From the NCBI RefSeq assembly GCF_025148635.1, contig NZ_CP102269.1, forward strand, positions 620,001 through 684,000: DNA of 64,000 nt, written 5' to 3'. The translations under genes were made by a program, and so were the position numbers. Below are positions 17,494 to 26,383 of this stretch, one piece after another; the first letter of the stretch is position 1; the number at the start of each line of letters is the position of its first letter. The stretch comes from Butyricimonas virosa (GTDB lineage: Bacteria; Bacteroidota; Bacteroidia; Bacteroidales; Marinifilaceae). The notes below the pieces were generated by a model. The model was not told the origin of the DNA. It saw only the letters and a program-made list of their open reading frames with translations, and did no database searches.

Positions 17494-18765
17494 CTATTTT
17501 AACAACTTGTCTTTAATAATTTGCTCGTATTTTTCGGGCATAGCCCCGGTTTCAATAATCGGTTTGCCTCCCACCGGGATAAAAAACAGTGTCGGTAATG
17601 CCACCACATTAAACATACTGCACAATTCTTTTTCCTTGTCGGCATTAACCTTTAAAAATATAACCTGATCTTTATATTTTTCGGCCATTTTTTCCATCTC
17701 CGGAATTAAACGCATACAAGGACCACACCATGTTGCCCAAAAATCAATAACCACTGGTTTATCTCCCTTAAACACGAATTCTTTATCCTTACGATAATCA
17801 TAAATGTGCTCTAGGAAATATTCACGGGTAATCGGGTTTAACTTTCCGGGTTCTACCTTCGATGCTATGTCCTCAACCACATCATCTTTTATTTCAATCA
17901 GATCAAAAGGCTGAAAATAAATTTTCTGTTTCTGGTAATCTATCGAAACAATTCCCTTTTCCAATATCCCCGTACCTAACACAGAACGAGATAGATCCGT
18001 ATTCTCAGACACAACCACACTACCCAACTGATCCTTCACGAAATTACATGTCCCGACGGTTTTCGTCACAGAAGCTTTTCCGGCCTCTTTATAACCGTTC
18101 ATAATAGTAGCGTCACCACCACGATTTCCACCAAGTTTAGCAAAATCTTCAGCTGTCATGGAGATCATCCCATTATTCCAAGTATCAAATAACAAAGGGT
18201 AAGCCTTTCCGTCAAGTGTTACCGTGCAAACGACCCCAGAACCGGGTACAACTTCTATATCTGCCCGATGATCCAACTTCATGTATGATGGCCGATAAGG
18301 CATTGATGTCGTTATTTTTTTACGCTTACGATCAATCGTCAACACCACGTTACGAAATAAAACTCCCCCAATAACCCCGGCTACTCCCAATTTTCGTAAA
18401 TAAGGCTCATCTTCCAGCACAAAAGCCGAAACACCATTGCCAAACACGTTATTCCCGAATGACATCGTACTAATTAACACACTCTTACTCGTCGGCACAT
18501 GCTTGTAAAGGAAACCTTCATAACCGAAATTCCCCGGCGTATTGGTGTCTATCTTAAATTTTTCCACGTATTCCGGCAATATCGCCGTGTGACCCGCCAA
18601 ATCCAACACAAAACCAGCCTGTTCTCCATTAACAATCAAATCCAGAATAATTTTCCCGTCTACTTCCCGATAATCCTTCACCTCGGTAGCGGTATTCTTT
18701 GTTTGTGCCCACGTCAATGAAGGGAGTAACATTATTAATAAAAAGATAAAACATCTATTTTTCAT
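17494..18765 (-). CDS. Degenerate aspartyl-protease-like domains fused to thioredoxin
   Basis: A 423-residue secreted protein (signal peptide ending at SLTWAQ) with two parts. The N-terminal ~300 residues follow the two-lobe layout of the two neighbouring retropepsin-like proteins, but the DTG motifs are altered: FVLDLAG at about Asp55 and LLFDTWNNG at about Asp194. Both aspartates remain while the surrounding active-site residues do not. Instead of the neighbours' PDZ domain, the C-terminus is a thioredoxin fold (VVIDFWATWCGPC, CxxC 347-350; VVALPTLFFIP). The protein could bind a peptide and reduce its disulfides. The start at 18765 (MKNRCF) gives a proper signal peptide and sits one base after the previous stop; the frame stays open 13 codons upstream. 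It is the last gene of locus C. Confidence 0.88.
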   Translation of the reverse strand: MKNRCFIFLLIMLLPSLTWAQTKNTATEVKDYREVDGKIILDLIVNGEQAGFVLDLAGHTAILPEYVEKFKIDTNTPGNFGYEGFLYKHVPTSKSVLISTMSFGNNVFGNGVSAFVLEDEPYLRKLGVAGVIGGVLFRNVVLTIDRKRKKITTSMPYRPSYMKLDHRADIEVVPGSGVVCTVTLDGKAYPLLFDTWNNGMISMTAEDFAKLGGNRGGDATIMNGYKEAGKASVTKTVGTCNFVKDQLGSVVVSENTDLSRSVLGTGILEKGIVSIDYQKQKIYFQPFDLIEIKDDVVEDIASKVEPGKLNPITREYFLEHIYDYRKDKEFVFKGDKPVVIDFWATWCGPCMRLIPEMEKMAEKYKDQVIFLKVNADKEKELCSMFNVVALPTLFFIPVGGKPIIETGAMPEKYEQIIKDKLLK

Positions 18766-18766
18766 A

Positions 18767-19930
18767 TCACATTCTTTTAATTTCAACCTTCTTTTCTTTA
18801 CCATCTTTCAGAATAACAATTTCCGTCACGTCCCCTTCCACAGTATCAAGTAAAGCCTCTACTTCCAGTTGACTTTGTTTCAATTCGGATAGATTTTTCC
18901 CATTCACACGGATCACTTGATCTCCCAAAGCGACCAAATCTTTAGCACTATCCCATACTGCTGTAATCTCGAAATGACCTTTCACCGGAAGAATTCCCAC
19001 GTTCCAGTTTTTCAACTCTCCGGTCATATCTTCTGTTCTACTTTCATAGGGGAAAAAGTAAAAACGGTTCCGCATATAATCAATCACCACCTTACCGTAT
19101 TTCAACATATCCACTCCCATTAACGAACTCCCCTTACACGTGACACTTTCCATGTTGTTAAACTCTTTCCCAACGAAATTAAGCTCCCCGATACTAACTT
19201 TTTTCATCTCCATGGTGTTCTTCAAATCAAAACCACCAATTCCGACACCACTAATCCCAATTCCGCAAGAAAGTAAACGATTCTCAACCTTGTCTTTTAA
19301 ATCCTCGTAATCATCAGCCGAAAGGATTAATAACCCGTTGGCTCCCGTATCAAACAACACCCGCTTCATAATCCCACCAAAATCCACATCCACGATAGGA
19401 TGACTCGTCTGCCCCGGATAAATAGCAACTCCCTCTGAAATTTTCAAACCATCCGGACGATAAGGATAATTAATAATCATGATTTGTTCCCGGGCATCAA
19501 AAGTAACCACAGCCTGGGCAAAAGCATCACTTCCCAAGATCCCCACGACTCCTAACTCCCGGAAGAAACCATTTGACGGGAAGACCATGCTTTTCATCTG
19601 GGTTAATTTATAATTCGAGCTTAACTGGACATTTGACAACACGGCTTCCTCATAAGCTAACGACATTCCGTTCAGATCGGATACCCCTCGTGAAGTTCCC
19701 CCACTCATAGCCTTCATTTCCACTGCATTCTCTCTTATCGTTCCTGTCTGCCCTCCTGTATCCACGATATACTTCACTTTCACGCCATTTACAATCACAG
19801 GTATAATGATTTTATCATGAACATATTCGTAATGAATCGTGTCACAAATCCGTCGAGTTGTTTGTTGAGCAATTGTAACAACAGGTAAAGAGGTCATAAA
19901 ACCAAGCAGCAATAATACAACAATTCGCAT
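18767..19930 (-). CDS. Two-lobe retropepsin-like aspartyl protease with PDZ domain
   Basis: A 387-residue secreted protein with signal peptide (MRIVVLLLLGFMTSLPVVTIAQ). Two clan-AA aspartyl-protease lobes each keep a DTG: KYIVDTGGQTG (Asp57) and RVLFDTGANGL (Asp194). A C-terminal PDZ domain follows (about 300-385, LVALGDQVIRVNGKNLSEL). Two DTG lobes in one chain could form a complete pepsin-like active site without dimerisation. It lies three bases after a paralogue of the same design and one base before the thioredoxin-fused relative, so the three form a tandem family in one operon. The substrate is unknown; a peptide or protein is likely. Confidence 0.9.
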   Translation of the reverse strand: MRIVVLLLLGFMTSLPVVTIAQQTTRRICDTIHYEYVHDKIIIPVIVNGVKVKYIVDTGGQTGTIRENAVEMKAMSGGTSRGVSDLNGMSLAYEEAVLSNVQLSSNYKLTQMKSMVFPSNGFFRELGVVGILGSDAFAQAVVTFDAREQIMIINYPYRPDGLKISEGVAIYPGQTSHPIVDVDFGGIMKRVLFDTGANGLLILSADDYEDLKDKVENRLLSCGIGISGVGIGGFDLKNTMEMKKVSIGELNFVGKEFNNMESVTCKGSSLMGVDMLKYGKVVIDYMRNRFYFFPYESRTEDMTGELKNWNVGILPVKGHFEITAVWDSAKDLVALGDQVIRVNGKNLSELKQSQLEVEALLDTVEGDVTEIVILKDGKEKKVEIKRM

Positions 19931-19933
19931 ATC

Positions 19934-21073
19934 TTACTCTTTTTGATAAACAATCACTTTCTCTCCCCGTTTGGTTTGCACGGTCAACTTTGTCTTTTTC
20001 TTTGCTTTTAACTCCGGAATTCCATTAATAATACTCTCGCAAAAATCATACATCCCGACAGGTTTCCCGTTAATTTTCGTCACTTTATCCCCCACCTCAA
20101 CAACTCCTTTCATGGAAGTCCACACCGTGGAAATAATTAATTCTCCATCTTTCACTCGAAGGGCCACATTATAATGTTTGCTGGCAAGATCATACTCCGG
20201 CTCATAAGCTTCAAAATAAAAACGAGCACGAGGATAATCCAGTGTTACTTTGCCATAATCTAAAAGTTTAACACCTAGCAAGGTAAAAGGCGGAGTTGAA
20301 GTTTCCGAGGTTACATTTTGAAATTTAGTTCCACCAACCGACAATAGGGGGAATTGTACCCGCAAAGAAGTATCTGCCATTGCCATTCCGGCCACGCCGA
20401 TAGAACCTTCCCCATATCCTTCCGCAAGGATCTGAAAAGCACCGGCCGTCTTCAACCTATCAAAATCACTCTCTTTCAGAGAGAAAAAACTGGGACAACC
20501 CGTATCAAATAAACAAATAATGTCATTCCCCATCCCTGCTTGCAACGCAATAATCGGCATTCCCGCTTTCACAAAAGGAAGCATTTTACGTAATGAAACC
20601 CGAGAAGCTTTCTCGGCAGAAGTAATTGTAATCGTCTTTGCCTTACCGTCAATTTCCACCATCGTCCTCGCCAACAAATCACTACCAATCAACCCATCTG
20701 CCTGAAAACATTCGAAAGGAGATGGAGAAGATAATTTCAAAGCCGGAACATTCGTGAAATTAATTTTCTGATCCGGAGTGAGCAAACTTTGAATCGTCAC
20801 AAGCGGATAGAAAGCTTGATTACTATTTACATCTGTAACTTGGAGCGAATCGGCAACCTCTAGTCCTAATTCCTCGCAAATCTCGCTCGTCAATGCGGTA
20901 CGTCCTCCCGTGTCAAAAATAAACGAGCGAGAAGAACCATTTATAGACATTTCGACAATCATTTTTCCACCAACCATCCGGTAGGGTAGCACAGTCTTGT
21001 ATTGCTGTGCTACCATTGGAAAAAATATCATACAAAAAAGACACGAGAAAATTATTTTACACATCATTCTCAT
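19934..21073 (-). CDS. Two-lobe retropepsin-like aspartyl protease with PDZ domain
   Basis: A 379-residue secreted paralogue of the next gene, with signal peptide (ending MVAQQ), two aspartyl-protease lobes with DTG motifs (SFIFDTGGRTA, Asp54; ICLFDTGCPSF, Asp190) and a C-terminal PDZ domain (about 295-375, GVVEVGDKVTKINGKPVGMYD). It begins five bases after the subtilase-like gene, in the same operon. By fold and motif it should be a periplasmic aspartyl endopeptidase; activity has not been shown by sequence alone, since clan AA members differ in flap residues that I cannot assign confidently. Confidence 0.9.
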   Translation of the reverse strand: MRMMCKIIFSCLFCMIFFPMVAQQYKTVLPYRMVGGKMIVEMSINGSSRSFIFDTGGRTALTSEICEELGLEVADSLQVTDVNSNQAFYPLVTIQSLLTPDQKINFTNVPALKLSSPSPFECFQADGLIGSDLLARTMVEIDGKAKTITITSAEKASRVSLRKMLPFVKAGMPIIALQAGMGNDIICLFDTGCPSFFSLKESDFDRLKTAGAFQILAEGYGEGSIGVAGMAMADTSLRVQFPLLSVGGTKFQNVTSETSTPPFTLLGVKLLDYGKVTLDYPRARFYFEAYEPEYDLASKHYNVALRVKDGELIISTVWTSMKGVVEVGDKVTKINGKPVGMYDFCESIINGIPELKAKKKTKLTVQTKRGEKVIVYQKE

Positions 21074-21078
21074 CTTTT

Positions 21079-22779
21079 TTATTTACCAAACTTGTCCGCA
21101 GCCATAATAGCTCGATAAGCATTCAAAATTCCACCGGATAAACAGAGATCTTCAAAAAGGAATAAATCTTGAGCCTGCTTGCCATCTACAATAATACCCT
21201 TTTCCACTTCCACTCCTTTCCGTGAGGTCACACTATTCAACAGGATATTACGAATTTGCGCTCCCGTTAAATTCGGGTAATAAGCCTTTACCAAAGCTGC
21301 CACTCCGGCAACAGAAGCAGAAGCCAAGCTGACCCCACTTCCTGTTTTATAAGTATCACCCATGTAAGCCGAGTAAATATTTACCCCCGGGGCGAACAAA
21401 TCCAATTCTTTCGCACCGTAATTAGAATTCATGGAAGGGTTGCCATTCTTATCCGATGGAGCAACAACCATCAAATTAGTCAATTCTTTGCTGCCGTCCA
21501 TCCAACGATTCGGGAAGAAAGTTTGTTTTGCTAAATCTCGTGATAATTCCCAAACCGGCACAATGACTAATACGCCCTTGCCTTCTGCATAACGAAGAGC
21601 CTCTGACATCCATGCTTTCTGATTCTCGGGATACAGCGTATTTTGCTGTGGCAACACAATAACATCAGAACCATGATCAACGGCATAACGAATAGCAAGT
21701 GCCATGTCTTTCAAATAAGGTTCTCCACTCCCTGCACCAACCCGCAAACACATAATTTCTGCTTGATCTATAATTCCATCTCCACCAAGTCCATTTCCTC
21801 TTTTTCCTCCCACAATACCAGCTTGCATTGTTCCCGTTGCAGCCTCAGAAGTCAACAAAACATTATTACCATACTTGTTGTCATTTATATCCAAATAATT
21901 ATCTCCGACAATATCTTTACGGCCATCCGAACTGATTTTTTGAAACTCTTTCTCATAAGTTTCCTTCCCTATTTGAACAGCTGTTTCCACAAAAGCCTTA
22001 TAAATCACATCCAAATCATCCGTTTTATATAAATCAAACCCGATAGCAATCAGAGAGAATGCAACATCCCTCAATGTATCTTGGGGAGCTTTTGGATCAT
22101 AACATTCTTGAAATTCTTTTACCGTATACTTTTGTCCCGGAAATTTCGCATTTAATTCTTCTTTAAATTTTTTGGCATACTCCTGAATAACATATCCCAT
22201 TTTCCAACCTCCATAAGTACTGGCAAGGCAAGATTCTGGCATTACTTTATTTTTATAATAAGTATATTCAGTTAAATTTTCCGGAGCCGGGACTTTAGTT
22301 AATTTTTCATTTACGATTTTAAAAAACTCTCCATTACTAGTCATATAATCAGCATATTTATCCTTTAAACGGAGAAATTCACGATCGCCTTCCTGCATCA
22401 GCGATTCCATCACCTGCCCATCTTTACCTCCCAAAAAGTTCCAACCATTAATATCATCAATCCTGCCATTCTTGTCATTATCTTTTCCATCAGCTTTCTC
22501 TTTGGGATTCACCCAAATTGCCTGTTTTATATCCTCGTGTTCAACATCAATTCCCGTTCCAATCAAAGCGACAATAGGCCTCTTTTTAATCTTCCTATCT
22601 TTCAAAAAATCGTAAGCCTTATTCACCTCACAACCATACACACCATCTTTATCAAAAGAACAGTTATACCAATCTAAATCTGATTGCTTTTTTTGAGTGG
22701 AACCACCAGTTCCTATTAACTGCGCATAAGAAACATTCATGCCCATACACGCAAACAACAACAAAACATACTTTTTCAT
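21079..22779 (-). CDS. Subtilase-fold (S8) protein with lost catalytic residues
   Basis: A 566-residue secreted protein (signal peptide to about Ala19) with the Bacteroidota subtilase layout: DLDWYNCSFDKDGVYGCEVNKAY, then GTGIDVEHEDIKQAIWVNP, GWNFLGGKDG, a long insert (about 125-305) and the S8 core. The catalytic Asp of the usual DTG/DSG is Gly74 (LIGTGID), the His of HGTHVAG is Thr315 (TGTMQAG), and the oxyanion-hole AAGN appears as PVWE near 408-411. Only the Ser of the GTSMA motif remains (GVSLAS, Ser484). It is therefore predicted to be proteolytically inactive, perhaps a peptide-binding or scaffold protein. It lies in the locus C operon beside two aspartyl proteases with intact motifs. 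Confidence 0.9.
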   Translation of the reverse strand: MKKYVLLLFACMGMNVSYAQLIGTGGSTQKKQSDLDWYNCSFDKDGVYGCEVNKAYDFLKDRKIKKRPIVALIGTGIDVEHEDIKQAIWVNPKEKADGKDNDKNGRIDDINGWNFLGGKDGQVMESLMQEGDREFLRLKDKYADYMTSNGEFFKIVNEKLTKVPAPENLTEYTYYKNKVMPESCLASTYGGWKMGYVIQEYAKKFKEELNAKFPGQKYTVKEFQECYDPKAPQDTLRDVAFSLIAIGFDLYKTDDLDVIYKAFVETAVQIGKETYEKEFQKISSDGRKDIVGDNYLDINDNKYGNNVLLTSEAATGTMQAGIVGGKRGNGLGGDGIIDQAEIMCLRVGAGSGEPYLKDMALAIRYAVDHGSDVIVLPQQNTLYPENQKAWMSEALRYAEGKGVLVIVPVWELSRDLAKQTFFPNRWMDGSKELTNLMVVAPSDKNGNPSMNSNYGAKELDLFAPGVNIYSAYMGDTYKTGSGVSLASASVAGVAALVKAYYPNLTGAQIRNILLNSVTSRKGVEVEKGIIVDGKQAQDLFLFEDLCLSGGILNAYRAIMAADKFGK

Positions 22780-22823
22780 CCTTACAAAATTTACTTATAT
22801 TATACAATACCAAACATTAAACA

Positions 22824-23819
22824 CTAATTCTTCCTAGCTTTCAATATTGCCTCCTTTACTTTTTCTCCCCGCAAGTATTTTTCAAGAATACAGCCCTCCT
22901 TATCAATTAAAACGATAAAAGGGATACTGTAAAAACCATAGGCCTTTTGGATAACATTCGGCTCGTTACCAATCGTAAATCCCTCTTTATCCCACAACAT
23001 CACCCAAGGTAACTTTTCCTCGTCAAGCATTTTTCTCCAATCTTTTTCTCGTTTGTCAAGCGACACGCTAATAAACTCCAAATCATTCCCCTTTAACTCA
23101 TTGTATATTGGCAATAAACTTTTCATCTCGTGTCTGCAAGGTCCACACCACGAAGCCCAAAAATCAACGAGCACAAACTTTCCCCTAAAATCACTTAACT
23201 TGACCATTTTGCCTCTAGCATCCACAAAACTAAAATCATACGCTTTCGCTCCAATGGCAAATTTCGACAAGCTATCTACTCGTTGAACCAGCCATTTCAC
23301 AGTCAAGGCCTCCCGATCTTCCGGCAAAATGAAATCTAACAACATTTTATTCGGCTCGTAAGCAGTCATTCCAGACAAATATGCTAAAGCGCTAAACATT
23401 GTTCCTCGTAAATTATCCTGAACTTCTTTATTTATTGTCTTCTTTCGGGCAATTTCCTCCTTTGGAATCCATTCGGATAATTTCAGGAATTCATCAATTC
23501 CTGTAAATACTAAAGAACTATTACCCGGATTCACGTGATCATAATACCCTTTAATTGTCACTTTAGTATTAGTTAAATATATAGGTTGTTTCGTCTTTCC
23601 AAACCAAAGAAAATATAAATCCGGTACAATTTTTACCGGTCCCATCGAAAAAGTTCCATCATTCCGGACCTCGGCAGACAAAATCGTTTTTCCTTCAATA
23701 TCCTCTAGCCGTAATTCAAGAGCTTCCAATGTTCTCAATTTCCCCGAAATTTCAAGGTCAGATTGAGCGTACACAGGCAGAGAACCTAGTAACAATATGA
23801 ATACAATTATCTTAAGCAT
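22824..23819 (-). CDS. TlpA-like thioredoxin protein with DUF4369-type N-terminus
   Basis: A 331-residue secreted protein with signal peptide (MLKIIVFILLLGSLPVYAQ), a DUF4369-like N-terminal domain (LEISGKLRTLEALELRLED), a helical middle and a thioredoxin fold with LVDFWASWCGPC (CxxC about 225-228) and FYSIPFIVLIDKEG. I chose the ATG at 23819 because it starts a proper signal peptide; the frame stays open 13 codons upstream. Unlike the locus B homologues the signal peptide lacks a clear lipobox (VYAQ), so the product is probably soluble and periplasmic. It follows a hairpin, which may reduce read-through from the SusC/SusD part of the operon. Confidence 0.9.
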   Translation of the reverse strand: MLKIIVFILLLGSLPVYAQSDLEISGKLRTLEALELRLEDIEGKTILSAEVRNDGTFSMGPVKIVPDLYFLWFGKTKQPIYLTNTKVTIKGYYDHVNPGNSSLVFTGIDEFLKLSEWIPKEEIARKKTINKEVQDNLRGTMFSALAYLSGMTAYEPNKMLLDFILPEDREALTVKWLVQRVDSLSKFAIGAKAYDFSFVDARGKMVKLSDFRGKFVLVDFWASWCGPCRHEMKSLLPIYNELKGNDLEFISVSLDKREKDWRKMLDEEKLPWVMLWDKEGFTIGNEPNVIQKAYGFYSIPFIVLIDKEGCILEKYLRGEKVKEAILKARKN

Positions 23820-23863
23820 ATCTATTCTATTTTTATAACACATTGAATAATAACCCAAGAAAG

Positions 23864-23914
23864 AGCTGTGCCAAAAATGTCAAAATATAATTCTTAGAGT
23901 ATTTTGGCACAGCT
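23864..23914 (-). terminator. Inverted repeat between lipoprotein and TlpA genes (locus C)
   Basis: A perfect 13-bp inverted repeat (23864-23876 with 23902-23914) with a 25-nt loop lies seven bases after the stop of the Mx1-like lipoprotein. The tail on the minus strand is only moderately T-rich (CTTTCTTGG). It is probably a partial terminator or processing site that sets different levels for SusC/SusD and the downstream peptidase/thioredoxin genes. Confidence 0.6.
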
Positions 23915-23920
23915 TAAACT

Positions 23921-24865
23921 TTACAACTCCGGCCCTCGAACTATTGCCACAAGATCTATATTATGTACTCTCTTCATGTAATCTATCACAAATTGCCGTT
24001 TTTCATGCACTAATGGATATTTAGAAGAAGGACGCAACGCTTCATACTCTTCCTTCGTATAGCGCATCCCCAAATTGATATACTGCAAAAAATTAGTCTG
24101 AGGATTTATCTTGGTAACACTTTGTAAATCAGAAAAATTAAATGTAGTATACATTATACCAGGAAATCCTCGTTTCACGTAATAATTATCATCATTCTCA
24201 TACCCAACCTTATACGTAATTTCCGTCTGATAATCTATTCCCGTATTAAATTCTTCTGGAACCACGATATTACCAACCTCTATCGCTTTTTCAAATATCT
24301 CTTTCAAAATAACGCCCCTACACATCAAATAATCCTCGGCAGTCTTAGGACGTACAAGTTGTGCAAATGTCAAGGGATTCACATCTCCCTCAAGACAAGT
24401 CACCCAAAAGTCTAAATTATCCGTATAAAAACTCATTTCACTTTTCAATTGCATTGTCCCAAAAGAATATAAGGCATGATAATCATAGACCATATAATAA
24501 TAAGGGGGCAATACCTTCTGCGTTATCTCGGCATTTAAATAATTAAAAACATGATTCTTAAAGAAATTCGTATAGAATTGAGCCTGCTCATCATTCAAAT
24601 CTTGCCCGTGAAACTCGGCTGCAAACACTCCTCCCCCAGTCCATGAACGATTGTAATCTCCTTCTTCTATATCTTTATATATCATACACACGCCAAATTC
24701 CTCGTTTATCTTAACCAAATCCTCATCCCATGAATTATTACCTTGAGGAAAATCAAAACGAAGAACCATTGTTTTCTCAGAAGGGATAATATCATCCTCG
24801 TGATAGCATGCACTTAACAACACGCTACAAAGAAATACATATAATACTATTTTAAACTTATTCAT
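23921..24865 (-). CDS. Lipoprotein, distant Mx1-like relative without zinc motif
   Basis: A 314-residue lipoprotein (lipobox LLSAC). It occupies the same place after SusD as the lipoprotein at 8947-9897 and shares its general plan: an early segment like FGVCMIYKDIE, a middle PPYYYMVYD strand, a helix before VPEEF, and a C-terminal helical stretch ending KRQFVIDYMKRVHNIDLVA. No HExxH occurs; the residues about ten before VPEEF read IFEKA by my alignment. I infer a non-catalytic descendant of the Peptidase_Mx1 group, with the caution that similarity was judged by eye. It would be a surface lipoprotein helping SusC/SusD. Confidence 0.7.
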   Translation of the reverse strand: MNKFKIVLYVFLCSVLLSACYHEDDIIPSEKTMVLRFDFPQGNNSWDEDLVKINEEFGVCMIYKDIEEGDYNRSWTGGGVFAAEFHGQDLNDEQAQFYTNFFKNHVFNYLNAEITQKVLPPYYYMVYDYHALYSFGTMQLKSEMSFYTDNLDFWVTCLEGDVNPLTFAQLVRPKTAEDYLMCRGVILKEIFEKAIEVGNIVVPEEFNTGIDYQTEITYKVGYENDDNYYVKRGFPGIMYTTFNFSDLQSVTKINPQTNFLQYINLGMRYTKEEYEALRPSSKYPLVHEKRQFVIDYMKRVHNIDLVAIVRGPEL

Positions 24866-24874
24866 ACCTCGTAA

Positions 24875-26371
24875 TTATCTTGGATTCGCTAATGTATTTT
24901 GTTCTAAATTCTTATTCTTTTCCAATACTTGTTCCGGTATAGGAAGTGTATAAGAAGGATCTTTTTCTGCTATAACATAAGTTGCCACTTTTTCCCCATT
25001 TACCACCCAATCTCTTGAGAAAGAAGGCATACCATAACGACGTAGATCAAACCAACGGAATCCTTCATAACAAAGTTCCAAACGCCGTTCTTGACGAATA
25101 TAATCAACCAAATCCTGTCCGGTTAATTCCGGCATCGGAGTATAAGTTTCAGGTGTAAAACGATGCTCCCTTAATGTATTTATCGCGGCACGGGCTGTTA
25201 CCGGATCATTGGATAAAGCTGCTCCTTCAGCCAAATTCAAATAAGCCTCCGCTAAACGAAACGCTACCCCAAATTCTGTCCCACTACTTGGTACATGGGT
25301 AGAACTTATCAAATATTTTCCAAAAGTCAAATAGATTGTAGGATCACTATACTCTTTCACAATATAACGTTCTTTACGCAAATCACCACCGACATAACCA
25401 GTCAATAAATCGGTAGAAGCGTTAAACATATACCACCGAGGTTGCTTATCTTGCCCTCCAATAATAAACCTATTATACTTCGTAACATCATCAACACTAC
25501 CATACAACCAAATCGTTTCGCTACAATCGAAAGAAATAAAATTATAATACGGTTCTTTCGCCGTCGGAGCTGGCAATGTATTCAAATCCACCAAAGAAAA
25601 ACTCCAATCAGAAATCACTTTATCCGCATATTCAGCCGCTTCACTCCATCTCTCCATATGCAAATATACTCGGGATTTCAACAATTGCACCATAGGCAAA
25701 CTCGTCCTATAATTTTTACTAAACTGACTTGATTCCGGCAAAGAGAGATAGAACTTTTCTGCCTCATTCAAATCCTTTTCAATTTGGGTATACACTTCTT
25801 CAACCGTATTACGTGCCGGAAGCGTACTTGTTAGTTCGCTACTAATTTTCAAAGGAACACCTAACGCTTTCTTATTATGGTTATAAGGCTCTCCGAACAA
25901 ATTTACCAAATTAAAATAGTATAATGCCCGTAAAGCATAAGATTGCGCTTTTACAATCGCTTTTTCTTCATACGTCCCAACCATATCATCAATATAGTCC
26001 AATGCGGCATTTGCACCTAAAATAAATTGATAATAAGATTCCCATACATTATAAAATATATTCGCTTCTCCCATCAAATAAAACATATCCGGTTGCCAAG
26101 AATACAACGCATTATACCCAGGTAACTGAGCTACCTGATAGGCAGTATAGGGTAAAGATGAACAACAAATATCATCATCCAACATCGTCTGCAAAGAAAA
26201 CAGGTAACAACTTGATACATTCGGTTGAGGATAAGCATCCCCTAAAAGCATCTCATTCAAAGATACTGCATTCTTGGGAACAAACTCACTTTGTGACTTG
26301 GGCTCCAAAAAATCGGAACAAGATGTCACCATCATCAGTAACCCAATAATATATACAACATTTTTATTCAT
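24875..26371 (-). CDS. SusD/RagB-family outer-membrane lipoprotein
   Basis: A 498-residue surface lipoprotein (lipobox VTSC) of the SusD family, partner of the SusC encoded 12 bases upstream. The N-terminal SDFLEPKSQSEFVP motif, the TPR-like helices (AQSYALRALYYFNLVNLFGEPY; EVYTQIEKDLNEAEKFY) and the C-terminal signature (RLAEAYLNLAEGAAL, INTLREHRF, YIRQERRLELCYEGFRWFDLRR, YTLPIPEQVLE) are all present. The ligand is unknown; the operon's peptidase-fold and thioredoxin genes suggest peptides or proteins. Confidence 0.95.
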   Translation of the reverse strand: MNKNVVYIIGLLMMVTSCSDFLEPKSQSEFVPKNAVSLNEMLLGDAYPQPNVSSCYLFSLQTMLDDDICCSSLPYTAYQVAQLPGYNALYSWQPDMFYLMGEANIFYNVWESYYQFILGANAALDYIDDMVGTYEEKAIVKAQSYALRALYYFNLVNLFGEPYNHNKKALGVPLKISSELTSTLPARNTVEEVYTQIEKDLNEAEKFYLSLPESSQFSKNYRTSLPMVQLLKSRVYLHMERWSEAAEYADKVISDWSFSLVDLNTLPAPTAKEPYYNFISFDCSETIWLYGSVDDVTKYNRFIIGGQDKQPRWYMFNASTDLLTGYVGGDLRKERYIVKEYSDPTIYLTFGKYLISSTHVPSSGTEFGVAFRLAEAYLNLAEGAALSNDPVTARAAINTLREHRFTPETYTPMPELTGQDLVDYIRQERRLELCYEGFRWFDLRRYGMPSFSRDWVVNGEKVATYVIAEKDPSYTLPIPEQVLEKNKNLEQNTLANPR

Positions 26372-26383
26372 AATTTTCTTATT

